In this document: positions 17,896 through 26,266 of the stretch, in pieces | Position numbering within the stretch: the stretch's first letter is position 1 | Layout: each line of letters starts with the position of its first letter | Origin: Rhizobium sophoriradicis | GTDB lineage: Bacteria; Pseudomonadota; Alphaproteobacteria; Rhizobiales; Rhizobiaceae | Direction of reading: 5' to 3' | Assembly: GCF_003939025.1 (NCBI RefSeq) | Contig: NZ_RQIH01000023.1 | Coordinates: forward strand, 1 to 64,000 | Length of the DNA stretch: 64,000 bases | Translations under genes and position numbers: made by a program | Notes under the pieces: generated by a model | What the model saw: the letters and a program-made list of their open reading frames with translations, nothing else | Told to the model about the DNA's origin: nothing | Databases searched by the model: none

Positions 17896-17913
17896 TGAAA
17901 GGCGAACAAACAG

Positions 17914-18822
17914 ATGGACAGGTTCGATGCCATGCGTGTGTTCTGCCGCGTCGTTGAGCGCCGCAGCTTCACCCTTGCCGCGGAAGACACCGGCCTTCCG
18001 CGCTCGACCGTAACCGATGCGGTCAAGCAGCTCGAGGCCCGCCTCGGAGTGCGCCTGCTCCAGCGCACCACGCGCCATGTCAGCCCGACGCTCGACGGCG
18101 AGGCCTATTACCAACGCTGCCTGTCGATCCTCGCCGACATCGAGGATGCCGAAGGCGCTTTTGCCGGCGCCAGACCGAAGGGACTGCTGCGCGTCGATGT
18201 GCACGGCACGCTGGCTCGGCATTTCGTGCTGCCGAGCCTGCCTTCCTTTCTCGAGACCTATCCGGAGATCGAGTTCTAGATGAGCGAGGGCGATCGGCTG
18301 GTCGATCTGGTGCGCGAAGGCATCGATTGCGTGCTGCGCGTCGGTACGCCCGGGGATAGCGATATGGTCGCCCGGCGCTTCGCCATGCTCGACGAGATCA
18401 CCCTCGCCTCTCCGGCCTATATCGCCGCACATGGCCTGCCGCAGCATCCGGACCGGCTGACCGGCCACCGCATGGTCGGCTTCCGCTCCAGCAGCACCGG
18501 CACTCTGCTGCCGCTCGAATTCATCGTCGACGGCGCAGTGCGCAACGTCACCATTCCCGCGATCGTCGCCGTCAACGCCGCCGAAAGCTATGTTTCCGCG
18601 GCAAGGATGGGCCTCGGCCTGATCCAGATCCCGCGCTATCACGCTGAAAGAGATCTCACTGAGGGAAGGCTGGTTCGTGTGCTCGAGGATTTTCCGCTGA
18701 CCCCGACGCCGGTATCCCTGCTCTATCCCCGCAACCGCCAGCTTTCACCGCGCGTGCGCGTCTTCATCGAGTGGCTGGTGAAGGTCTTCGCTCGACAAAA
18801 TTCGGAAAGCGGGCATAACTAA
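17914..18822 (+). pseudogene. LysR-family regulator interrupted by an in-frame TAG
   Basis: Read through the stop, this is a complete LysR regulator of about 302 codons. It has a helix-turn-helix domain (MDRFDAMRVFCRVVERRSFT start) and a full effector-binding domain ending FIEWLVKVFARQNSESGHN. Codon 122 is TAG (18277-18279), right after PEIEF, and the frame continues at once with MSEGDRLVDLVREG, the normal next part of the family. The first product would be a 121-residue DNA-binding domain. The ATG after the stop could in principle start the effector domain, but no good ribosome site is seen. It is either a true pseudogene or a point error in the sequence. Confidence 0.85.
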
Positions 18823-18859
18823 AACACGCCTTGCTAATGTAGGCGCTTTTGGGGGAGCC

Positions 18860-19174
18860 ATGGCACTCAGCGACATCACTGTCTACCAGACGGAAGACGG
18901 CTTCGTCGTCGAATTCGGTGGCGAGGGCGAAGACAGCATTGCCGTGACGCTGCGCAGCACGCCCGAGCTGACCTCGGAAAATGCCGTTTCGCGCGCCAAG
19001 GCCCTGGTTGCGACAGCGATTGAACCCGTCCATGGCGACGGCCCGCGCAGCAAGGATGCCAACGTGCTCGAAGAGGAACTGGAGGAAGGCCTCGAGGATT
19101 CTTTTCCGGCAAGCGACCCGGTTTCGGTCACCGTCACATCGATCCCGATGCGCGATCCGAACGCCGGCCGGTAA
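18860..19174 (+). CDS. Small conserved acidic protein of unknown function
   Basis: The protein has 104 residues and no signal peptide or membrane helix. The C-terminal part carries LEEGLEDSFPASDPVSVT, a motif I recognise from short uncharacterised alphaproteobacterial proteins. The N-terminal half looks like a small beta-rich domain. The ATG at 18860 is preceded by GGGGGAG, a strong ribosome site. It sits 37 bp after the interrupted LysR gene and 49 bp before the glycosylase gene, on the same strand. Function unknown. Confidence 0.75.
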   Translation: MALSDITVYQTEDGFVVEFGGEGEDSIAVTLRSTPELTSENAVSRAKALVATAIEPVHGDGPRSKDANVLEEELEEGLEDSFPASDPVSVTVTSIPMRDPNAGR

Positions 19175-19223
19175 CACCCGCTTGCCACGTCAAGCCCTTT
19201 GGGGGTGACGCCAAGCGCGCCGA

Positions 19224-19841
19224 ATGGTATCTGCCTCGGCCATGACCGATGGTGGAATGACAAGCGGCGCGATCGGCGCCGGCGCGCTTGCCGGCGAAAG
19301 TCTCAGGGTGTTTTTCGAGCGCGACGCAATCGCCGTTGCCCGGGATCTGCTCGGCTGCCATCTCTCAGTCGACGGCGTAGGCGGCCGCATCACCGAGACG
19401 GAAGCCTATTTCCCCGATGACGAGGCCTCGCACAGTTTTCGCGGGCCGACCAAGCGCAACGGCGCCATGTATGGCCGCCCCGGCAATGCCTACATCTACC
19501 GCATTTACGGCATGTATTGGTGCCTGAACTTCGTCTGCCGTCCGGGTTCGGCCGTGCTGATCCGGGCGCTCGAGCCGGAAACGGGAATTCCTTTGATGAT
19601 GGAGCGGCGCGGCACCGATATGCTGACGGCGCTCTGCAGCGGCCCCGGCAAGCTCTGCTTGGCGCTCGGCATCGACATTCAGATCAACGACAGGCTGCTC
19701 GACCGCCCACCCTATGCACTGACGCCCTCCGCGCCGGTGCCGATCGTTTCCGGAAAGCGCATCGGTATCACCAAAAATGCCGACGTGCCATGGCGCTTCG
19801 GCATCCAGGGATCGCGTTATCTCAGCAAACCGTTTCGCTGA
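19224..19841 (+). CDS. mpg: DNA-3-methyladenine glycosylase (AAG/MPG family)
   Basis: This enzyme removes alkylated purines such as 3-methyladenine from DNA, starting base-excision repair. The protein is about 205 residues with the family landmarks: ARDLLGC near the N-terminus, the catalytic region RITETEAYFPDDEASHSFRG, the DNA-intercalating region MYGRPGNAYIYRIYGMYWCLN, and SGPGKLCLALGI. The start is uncertain: ATG 19224, 19242 and 19257 are all in frame. The stop at 19841 abuts the convergent emrB stop with no gap. Confidence 0.93.
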   Translation: MVSASAMTDGGMTSGAIGAGALAGESLRVFFERDAIAVARDLLGCHLSVDGVGGRITETEAYFPDDEASHSFRGPTKRNGAMYGRPGNAYIYRIYGMYWCLNFVCRPGSAVLIRALEPETGIPLMMERRGTDMLTALCSGPGKLCLALGIDIQINDRLLDRPPYALTPSAPVPIVSGKRIGITKNADVPWRFGIQGSRYLSKPFR

Positions 19842-21383
19842 CTATTCCATCACGGCACTGTGGTCGACGGCGGGCGCGGCCTTCGGCTTACGCAGCAGCA
19901 GCACGAGCGGAATGACCGCGAGCGACATCAGCATCAACAGCTTGAAATCGTCCATATAGGCGATGATCGTCGATTGCAGCGTGATGATCTCGTTGAGCGA
20001 GGCGCGTCCGGCTGCCGTCACGGGACTGAGCCCCTGTGCCGCCACCGCGTTGAAGGCGTGGTTGAACGGCGTCACATAGGCAGCGATCGATTCATGATTG
20101 CTCTGCGTATTCTCGACGATCAGCGCCGAGACGATCGAGATGCCCACAGACGAGCCGATATTGCGCGACAGATTGTAGAGGCCGGTGCCGTCGCCGCGCA
20201 TATGGGCGGGCAGCGTGGCGAAAGCGATCGTCGTCAGCGGCACGAAGAGAAAACCGAGACCGGCGCCCTGGATAAAGCCGACCGAGATGATCGTCCATTG
20301 CGAGACGTCGGGCGTCCAGCCGGTCATGTCGTACATCGCCCAGGCGGTCAGGCCGAGGCCGAGCACCAGCAGCCAGCGTGTATCGACCCTGCCGATCAGC
20401 CGCCCGACGATGAACATGCAGAGCATGGTGCCGAGCCCGCGCGGCCCCATGACGATGCCGGCGGTAATGACGGGATAGCCCATCAGCGTCTGCAAATAAG
20501 GTGTCATCAGCGCCAGCGAGGCGAGATAGGTGATGCCGATCACGAAGATGAAGATCATGCTGATCGAAAAATTCTGGTCGAGAAACAGCTTCGGATTGAC
20601 GAAGGATTTCTCCGCCGTCAGCGTGTGCACCAGAAGCAGATAGAAGGCCGAAGCGCAGATAATCGCTTCGAGCATGATCTCGCCTGAGGAGAACCAGTCG
20701 AGCTGCTCACCGCGGTCGAGGAAGAGCTGCAGCGAGGCAATGAACAGGCTCATCATCCCGAAGCCGAACCAGTCGAGCTTGGCGAGCGCATCCCTCTTCG
20801 TTTCCGAAACGAAGACGACGATTCCGGCAAAGGCCAGCGCGCCGATCGGCACGTTGATGTAGAACACCCAGCGCCAGCTGATATTGTCGGTCAGCCAGCC
20901 GCCAATGACAGGCCCCAGCACCGGCCCGACCATGACCGAGACGCCAAAGAGCGCCATGGCCGAACCGCGCTCCTCGACCGTGTAGATGTCGAGCAGGATG
21001 CCCTGGGAAAGCGGCACCAGCGATGCGCCGAACAGGCCCTGCAGCAGGCGAAAGGCGACGATCTGGTTCAGCGATTGCGCCAGGCCGCAGAGCACCGAGG
21101 CGCCGACGAAGCCGGATATGGCGACGAGCAGCACGCGCTTGCGGCCGAACTTGGCGGCAAGGAAACCGGAGGGCGGCGTCATGATTGCCGCCGCGACGAT
21201 ATAGGACGTCAGCACCCAATTGATCTGGTCGGCCGACGCCGACACGCTGCCCTGAATATAGGGCAGCGCCACATTGGCAATCGTCGTATCCAGCGCCTGC
21301 ATGATGACGGCGAGGATGACGCAGGCGGTGATCGCACCGCGATTGGCAACAGGGGTCGCCGAAGACGCGGGAGAGCTACTCAT
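19842..21383 (-). CDS. emrB: DHA2-family MFS drug exporter (EmrB/QacA type)
   Basis: This is a proton-driven exporter with about 14 helices (513 residues). DTTIANVALPYIQ in the first helix and WVLTSYIVAAA in the second are typical DHA2 signatures, and VGPVLGPVIGGWL in helix 5 is the antiporter motif C. The ATG at 21383 overlaps the end of emrA (stop 21376-21378), showing translational coupling. It works with EmrA and an outer-membrane channel to expel hydrophobic compounds. In rhizobia related pumps respond to plant flavonoids, but that is only a parallel here. Confidence 0.93.
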   Translation of the reverse strand: MSSSPASSATPVANRGAITACVILAVIMQALDTTIANVALPYIQGSVSASADQINWVLTSYIVAAAIMTPPSGFLAAKFGRKRVLLVAISGFVGASVLCGLAQSLNQIVAFRLLQGLFGASLVPLSQGILLDIYTVEERGSAMALFGVSVMVGPVLGPVIGGWLTDNISWRWVFYINVPIGALAFAGIVVFVSETKRDALAKLDWFGFGMMSLFIASLQLFLDRGEQLDWFSSGEIMLEAIICASAFYLLLVHTLTAEKSFVNPKLFLDQNFSISMIFIFVIGITYLASLALMTPYLQTLMGYPVITAGIVMGPRGLGTMLCMFIVGRLIGRVDTRWLLVLGLGLTAWAMYDMTGWTPDVSQWTIISVGFIQGAGLGFLFVPLTTIAFATLPAHMRGDGTGLYNLSRNIGSSVGISIVSALIVENTQSNHESIAAYVTPFNHAFNAVAAQGLSPVTAAGRASLNEIITLQSTIIAYMDDFKLLMLMSLAVIPLVLLLRKPKAAPAVDHSAVME

Positions 21384-22596
21384 CATCCCCGCCCTGAGGC
21401 CGGCCCAGAAGCTTGTTGACGAAGTCGGGCAGGCCGCGGGCATGGCCGGTTTCGACATCGACGACCGTGCTCATGCCGACGCGAAGCGGCGGCTTGCCTT
21501 GCGTATCCTCGATGCTGACGCGCATCGGAATGCGCTGGACGACCTTCACCCAGTTGCCGGTGGTGTTCTGGGCCGGCAACAGCGCGAAGCTGGAGCCGGA
21601 GGCCGGGCTGATGCTCTCCACCTTGCCCTTCCACGTCACGCCGGGATAGGTGTCGACGTAGATCTCCGCCGTCTGGCCGGGTTTGACATAGGTCAGCTCG
21701 GTTTCCTTCGGGCTGGCGGCGATCCACAGATGGTCGGTGGCGACAAGCGAGAAGCCCTGCTGCGAAGCCTGCAGGTAGGAGCCGACCTGCAAGGCGTTGA
21801 CATTGGTGACGATGCCGTCGAACGGCGCCTTGACGACGCTGTGGTCAAGCTCGCGCTGGGCATTGTCGACATTCGACTTGGCCTGCAGGTAGAGCGGGTT
21901 CTCCTCGATCGGCTGGTCGGCCGATCCGCCGAGCTGGGCAAGCGTCGTTGCGGCCTCCGCCTTGGCGACGGTCACCTTCTGTTGCGCGGCCTCGAGATTG
22001 TGCTTGGCCTCGTCATAGGCCGATTGCGTCGCGCTGCCGTTGTTGACGAGGTTTTGCTGCCGGTCGAACTGCTCCTGATAATAAGGCAGGTCGGCCTGCG
22101 CCTGGGTGATCTCGGCCAGCGACTGCTGATAGCTGGCCTTGAGGTTCATGATCTGGTTGCGCTGCACGCCGAGCTGCGCCTTGGCGCCGTCGAGCGCGAT
22201 CTTGAAGGAATCGGTCCTCAGGCTGAAGAGCACCTGCCCCGCCTTGACCGCCTCGTTCTCGCGCACGTTGATCTCGTTGACGATGCCCGAGACATCGGTG
22301 GTGACGCCGACCATATCGGCCTGGATATAGGCGTTGTCGGTCGACATCACCTGGCCGCCATTGACGTAATAATAACCCGCGGCGACGAGCGCCGCCGGCA
22401 GCAGCGCGAACAGGACGGGCCGCGTGAGACTGCGCCGGCGGCGGACCTTGTTGCCGCCAGGCGCAGCCACGGCGGCAGCCGGCGCTGAACTGGATGAAGG
22501 CGCTTCGGCTACCGTTTCCTGCTGTTTGACTTGGTTTTCTTCAGATGTCTTGGCATTGGCGTCGGCGACGACGCGGAGGTTGGATTGATCAGCCAT
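21376..22596 (-). CDS. emrA: EmrA-type HlyD-family membrane fusion protein
   Basis: The 406-residue adaptor works with EmrB. A cytoplasmic Ala/Ser-rich N-terminus (about 1-55) precedes one transmembrane helix (about 60-80, PVLFALLPAALVAAGYYYVN). A biotinyl-lipoyl half follows (TDNAYIQADMVGVTTDVSGI), then a long alpha-helical hairpin (about 130-215) and the second half with VKAPFDGIVTNVNALQVGSY. Its start overlaps the marR gene by 8 bases, giving the order marR-emrA-emrB. This is the same arrangement as E. coli emrRAB. Confidence 0.93.
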   Translation of the reverse strand: MADQSNLRVVADANAKTSEENQVKQQETVAEAPSSSSAPAAAVAAPGGNKVRRRRSLTRPVLFALLPAALVAAGYYYVNGGQVMSTDNAYIQADMVGVTTDVSGIVNEINVRENEAVKAGQVLFSLRTDSFKIALDGAKAQLGVQRNQIMNLKASYQQSLAEITQAQADLPYYQEQFDRQQNLVNNGSATQSAYDEAKHNLEAAQQKVTVAKAEAATTLAQLGGSADQPIEENPLYLQAKSNVDNAQRELDHSVVKAPFDGIVTNVNALQVGSYLQASQQGFSLVATDHLWIAASPKETELTYVKPGQTAEIYVDTYPGVTWKGKVESISPASGSSFALLPAQNTTGNWVKVVQRIPMRVSIEDTQGKPPLRVGMSTVVDVETGHARGLPDFVNKLLGRPQGGDDE

Positions 22597-23053
22597 CGTT
22601 CATCTCATTCTCTTCAACCGGTGTTCGGCAAGCCTGCACCAGGTTCGTCTTCATAACGGATAGTATCTCGTAGAGCTGCTCGCGTTGCTCGGCGGAAACG
22701 CCTTCCAGCGCCTCGGCTCGGGTTACATCGCCGAGTTCGCGCATTTCGGCGAGCAACGGATGCGCCTCCTCGCGCATGTAGAGCAGCCAGATGCGCCGGT
22801 CGGTCGGATGCTGGCGGCGCTCGATCAGCCCGCGTTCGGCAAGCTTGTCGAGGATGCGCACCAAAGTGATCGGCTCGACTTCGAGGATTTCGGCAAGGCC
22901 GCTCTGATGGATACCTTCATTGTTCGAGAGATAGGCAAGTGTCTGCCACTGCGAACGCGTCAGCCCGAGGCACTTCGCGCGTTGCTCGAACCGCTTGCGC
23001 AGCAGCCGTGCGACGTCGTGGAGAAGGAAACCGAGAGTGGGCGTGGTGTTCAT
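22589..23053 (-). CDS. MarR-family regulator of the emrAB pump
   Basis: The protein has 154 residues with the MarR winged helix. LGLTRSQWQTLAYLSNNEG leads into the HTH (QSGLAEILEVEPITLVRILD), and the wing is RRQHPTDRRIWLLYM with the conserved DxR. It is expected to act as a dimer that represses the operon until a drug-like ligand binds. It overlaps emrA by 8 bases and is the first gene of the operon. A dyad lies 22 bp upstream of its start. Confidence 0.9.
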   Translation of the reverse strand: MNTTPTLGFLLHDVARLLRKRFEQRAKCLGLTRSQWQTLAYLSNNEGIHQSGLAEILEVEPITLVRILDKLAERGLIERRQHPTDRRIWLLYMREEAHPLLAEMRELGDVTRAEALEGVSAEQREQLYEILSVMKTNLVQACRTPVEENEMNDG

Positions 23054-23074
23054 TGGTACCTTTGCCGGCTATTT

Positions 23075-23088
23075 ATAAGCATACTTAT
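23075..23088. promoter_or_regulatory. Candidate MarR operator
   Basis: ATAAG (23075-23079) and CTTAT (23084-23088) form a dyad around CATA in an AT-rich stretch. It lies just upstream of the marR-emrAB operon, in the region shared with the divergent antiporter gene. Its size and position suit an autorepressing MarR protein. The assignment is inference. Confidence 0.45.
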
Positions 23089-23288
23089 GATATGGGTATT
23101 TATATTCCGGGCGAGTGCACTGCACAAGAGCAGCGTCGACAGATTCAGGGCCGCGGTCGAAATGCCGCAGCCGCGGGGGGCAAACCATACCTTCTTTGCC
23201 GGTTGCAGCGCACGTACGGTGGCCGCAGGGCAGTTTCGGCCCTAGTTCCTGAAGAACTTCGCCTCCATGAGGTGCGCAGGAGGGCTCG

Positions 23289-24833
23289 ATGGCGTTCTTC
23301 GAAAGCATGCTGACGCTGCTCCTTGTGGCGATCGTCTTCCTGCAATTCTCCAGGAGATTCCGGATCCCCTATCCCACAATGCTCTCGCTCGCCGGCGTCA
23401 TCGTCGCCGCCGTGCCCTGGGCACCCGAGATTGCAATCGATCCCGACCTTGCACTGGCGCTGCTGGTCGCGCCCGTGCTTTTCGACGCCGCCTACGATCT
23501 GCCGCCGCGGACATTGCGCCGCAACTGGATGCCGCTCCTCTCGCTCGCCGCCATCGCCGTGGTGCTGACAGCTGCCGCCGTCGCCGTCGTCGGGGTGACG
23601 ATGGCCGGGCTGCCGATTGCCGCGGCTGTCGCGCTCGGCGCTATCGTCGCGCCGCCGGATGCGGCCGCCGCGACCGCCATGCTCGACCGCTTCGCGCTGC
23701 CGCGCCAGACCTATGTCGTCCTGAAGGGCGAGAGCCTTCTCAACGATGCCGTGGCACTCCTGATCTTCAGCGCCGCCGTCACCGCTGCCGCAAGCCCGAC
23801 CTTCTTCACCGGCGCTCTGGCGGAACTGGCTCTGGCCGTGCCGGGCGGCCTCATCCTAGGTTATCTCCTCGGCCGGCTCTACATGGTCGTCGGGTTGAAG
23901 CTCGCCGGCACTCTCGGCGGCACTCTGCTGGAGTTCGTCGCCACCTTCGGCACCTGGATCATCGCCGAGCGGCTGCACCTGTCGGCGATTCTGGCGATCG
24001 TCGTATACGCGATGGTGATCGCCCGCTACATGCCGGAACGGCAGACGGCCCGCCACCGCATCCACTCCTACTCCGTCTGGGAGGCTGCCGTCTTTCTGCT
24101 CAATGTGCTCGCCTTTCTGCTGATGGGCCTGCAGGCCCGGCAGATCGTGCTTGATCTTGATCCCGGCCGCCTGAATTTCGCGATCACCTTCGCTGCCGCA
24201 GTCTTTGCCACCGTCATCGCGGTGCGCCTGGCCTGGGTGCTCTTCTATAACCGGGCGATCAATTTTCTCGCGGCGCGCGGACGCGCGAAACAGGCGGCCC
24301 CGACGTTCGCGACCAGCCTGCTTGCCGGCTGGTGCGGCATGCGCGGCCTCGTCACACTGGCGACCGCCCTCGCCCTGCCTATCGATTTTCCCGATCGCGA
24401 CATCATCCTGCTCAGCGCGCTCGCCGTCGTCCTCGGCACCCTGATTGTTCAGGGTCTGACGCTCGGATCGCTGATCCGTTTCCTTAATTTCGAACCGGAT
24501 ACGTCTCTTGACCGCGATCTCGCCAGAGCCCGCGTGGCGTTGATTGATGCAGCACTTGCCGAGCTTGCTGGCGGCGAGGACGAATCCACCCGCATCCTGC
24601 GTGACGTCTACACCTCGGAGCGCAAGATCGCCGCGGATGGGAAACATCCACGCGAGGTCAGCAAGCTCGACAAACAGCGCCGCAACGTAATCGTCGCAAA
24701 ACGCGCCAAGCTTGCGGCGATGCGCCGCGCCGGCGAGATCGACGACGATGTCTTTCACATGCTTGAACAGGAGCTTGACTGGGCCGAACTCGGCGCGCTG
24801 CCGCCCGGCAGGGACGAGATCGTCGAGAGCTGA
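23289..24833 (+). CDS. CPA1-family cation/proton antiporter (NhaP/YjcE type)
   Basis: The protein has 514 residues. About 12 hydrophobic helices fill the first 400 residues, followed by a charged cytoplasmic tail (about 405-514) rich in Arg and Lys. The exchanger core motif is visible in ALGAIVAPPDAAAATAML and GESLLNDAVALLIF, where the ND pair binds and exchanges cation for proton. It probably exports Na+ or K+ in exchange for H+. It is divergent from marR, with a 235-bp gap between them. Confidence 0.9.
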   Translation: MAFFESMLTLLLVAIVFLQFSRRFRIPYPTMLSLAGVIVAAVPWAPEIAIDPDLALALLVAPVLFDAAYDLPPRTLRRNWMPLLSLAAIAVVLTAAAVAVVGVTMAGLPIAAAVALGAIVAPPDAAAATAMLDRFALPRQTYVVLKGESLLNDAVALLIFSAAVTAAASPTFFTGALAELALAVPGGLILGYLLGRLYMVVGLKLAGTLGGTLLEFVATFGTWIIAERLHLSAILAIVVYAMVIARYMPERQTARHRIHSYSVWEAAVFLLNVLAFLLMGLQARQIVLDLDPGRLNFAITFAAAVFATVIAVRLAWVLFYNRAINFLAARGRAKQAAPTFATSLLAGWCGMRGLVTLATALALPIDFPDRDIILLSALAVVLGTLIVQGLTLGSLIRFLNFEPDTSLDRDLARARVALIDAALAELAGGEDESTRILRDVYTSERKIAADGKHPREVSKLDKQRRNVIVAKRAKLAAMRRAGEIDDDVFHMLEQELDWAELGALPPGRDEIVES

Positions 24834-24881
24834 CACTGCCTATGAAGCTTTTATGGATTCAAAAACGCAGCCAATTGGCAT

Positions 24882-24911
24882 TTGCAATTTTTCGCCCCTG
24901 CCGCTTATAGT
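24882..24911 (+). promoter_or_regulatory. Candidate promoter for the second RND operon
   Basis: TTGCAA (24882-24887) and TATAGT (24906-24911) are separated by 18 bases and resemble -35 and -10 boxes, the latter matching TATAAT at five of six positions. Transcription would start near 24918 and give a leader of about 170 bases before the adaptor gene at 25091. The palindrome at 24993-25010 lies inside that leader. Confidence 0.4.
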
Positions 24912-24992
24912 CCGCTTCCAAAGGGTTACGATTTTTCTCATCTGCATTGCCTGCCGGCCTTCCTTGCGAGGGGATCAAACGCCGGAGAATTC

Positions 24993-25010
24993 CGGGGGCG
25001 TACGCCCCCG
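24993..25010. repeat. Perfect 18-bp GC palindrome in the leader of the second RND operon
   Basis: The sequence CGGGGGCGTACGCCCCCG is fully self-complementary. It lies about 80 bp upstream of the adaptor start and 160 bp after the antiporter gene. It could be a TetR-type operator, an mRNA hairpin, or part of a terminator for the antiporter gene, though no T-run follows. Confidence 0.6.
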
Positions 25011-25090
25011 TTCAAGCAGCAAGACATGAACAGCATCACTTCATCTTAGGTTTGGCGGCAATAAACGGCCGCCGAGATTGGAGGACCGGC

Positions 25091-26266
25091 ATGACTTTCG
25101 CGCTTCGACAGATGATGCTGTTTGGCAGCATGGCCGTGCTCATGCCGCTAGCGGCGCTTGCCCAAAACGCCCCACCGGCCCCACCCGTCACCGTTGCCAA
25201 GCCGGTCGTTCGCGACGTTGTCGACAGCGACGAGTTCATCGGCCGCTTCCAACCGGTCGACGAAGTCTCCGTTCGCTCGCGCGTCGGCGGTTACCTGCAG
25301 GAAATCCATTTCCAGGACGGCGCGCTGGTCAAGCAGGGCGACTTGCTCTTCGTCATCGACCAGAGACCGTTCATAACGGCGCTCAACCAGGCAAAGGCGA
25401 CGCTTGAGGCCTCCCAATCCACCCTGGTCTTTGCCGATGCGCAGTACAAGCGTGCGCAGTCGCTTGCCTCGAGCGGCAGTCAGTCGGCCCAGACGCTGGA
25501 CGATCGCCGCCGCGAATTCGATTCGGCCGAGGCCAATGTCCGCGGCGCCCAGGCCGCAGCCGACCGTGCGTCGCTCGACATGGAATATACGGAAATCAAG
25601 GCGCCGCTGAGCGGCCGCATCGACCGCCGGCTGATTTCGGCCGGCAATCTCGTGCAGACCGACCAGACCGTGCTGACGACGATCGTTTCTCTCGACCCGA
25701 TCGATTTCTATTTCGACGTCGATGAGCGCCGCCTGCTGAATTTTGCCGACACGGCCCGCAAACTGGGCAAGGATCTCCAGCAGGGCGGCGGCGGACTGGA
25801 TGTGTCCGTCACGATATCGGATCCCAATGCCAAACCGTTCAAGGGAAAGCTCGATTTCGCCGAAAACCGGGTCGACAACCAGAGTGGCACGATTCGCCTG
25901 CGGGCCCGTTTCCCCAACCCTGATCTTGTCCTGCAGCCCGGCCTCTTCGGCCGCATACAGGTGGAAGCCTCCAACACCTACCAGGCCGTTCTTGTCCCCG
26001 ACGAGGCAATCGGCTCGGATCAGAACGAGCGCGTCGTCTATGTCGTCGCCGACGACGGTACGGTTTCGAGCAAACCCGTGAGGCCTGGACCGCGGCTCTA
26101 CGGCTACCGTGTGATACGCGAGGGTCTCGACGGCACCGAGATGATCATCGTCAACGGAGTCATCCGCGCCCGTCCCGGCTCGAAGATCACGCCTCAGATG
26201 ACCGAACTGCCGAAGGAGCGGCAGGACACGGCGCCCGAAACCGCTGGCGCGGAGAGCGGACAATGA
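25091..26266 (+). CDS. RND efflux periplasmic adaptor (second system)
   Basis: This is a 391-residue membrane fusion protein. A signal peptide covers about residues 1-25 (MLFGSMAVLMPLAALAQNA). The lipoyl halves are VRSRVGGYLQEIHFQDGALV and IKAPLSGRIDRRLIS, with a coiled-coil hairpin between them (about 95-160) and beta-barrel domains after. The ATG at 25091 has GGAGG just upstream; the frame is open upstream but without a ribosome site. Its stop overlaps the permease start (ATGA), so the two are translationally coupled. No regulator gene is directly adjacent. Confidence 0.93.
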   Translation: MTFALRQMMLFGSMAVLMPLAALAQNAPPAPPVTVAKPVVRDVVDSDEFIGRFQPVDEVSVRSRVGGYLQEIHFQDGALVKQGDLLFVIDQRPFITALNQAKATLEASQSTLVFADAQYKRAQSLASSGSQSAQTLDDRRREFDSAEANVRGAQAAADRASLDMEYTEIKAPLSGRIDRRLISAGNLVQTDQTVLTTIVSLDPIDFYFDVDERRLLNFADTARKLGKDLQQGGGGLDVSVTISDPNAKPFKGKLDFAENRVDNQSGTIRLRARFPNPDLVLQPGLFGRIQVEASNTYQAVLVPDEAIGSDQNERVVYVVADDGTVSSKPVRPGPRLYGYRVIREGLDGTEMIIVNGVIRARPGSKITPQMTELPKERQDTAPETAGAESGQ

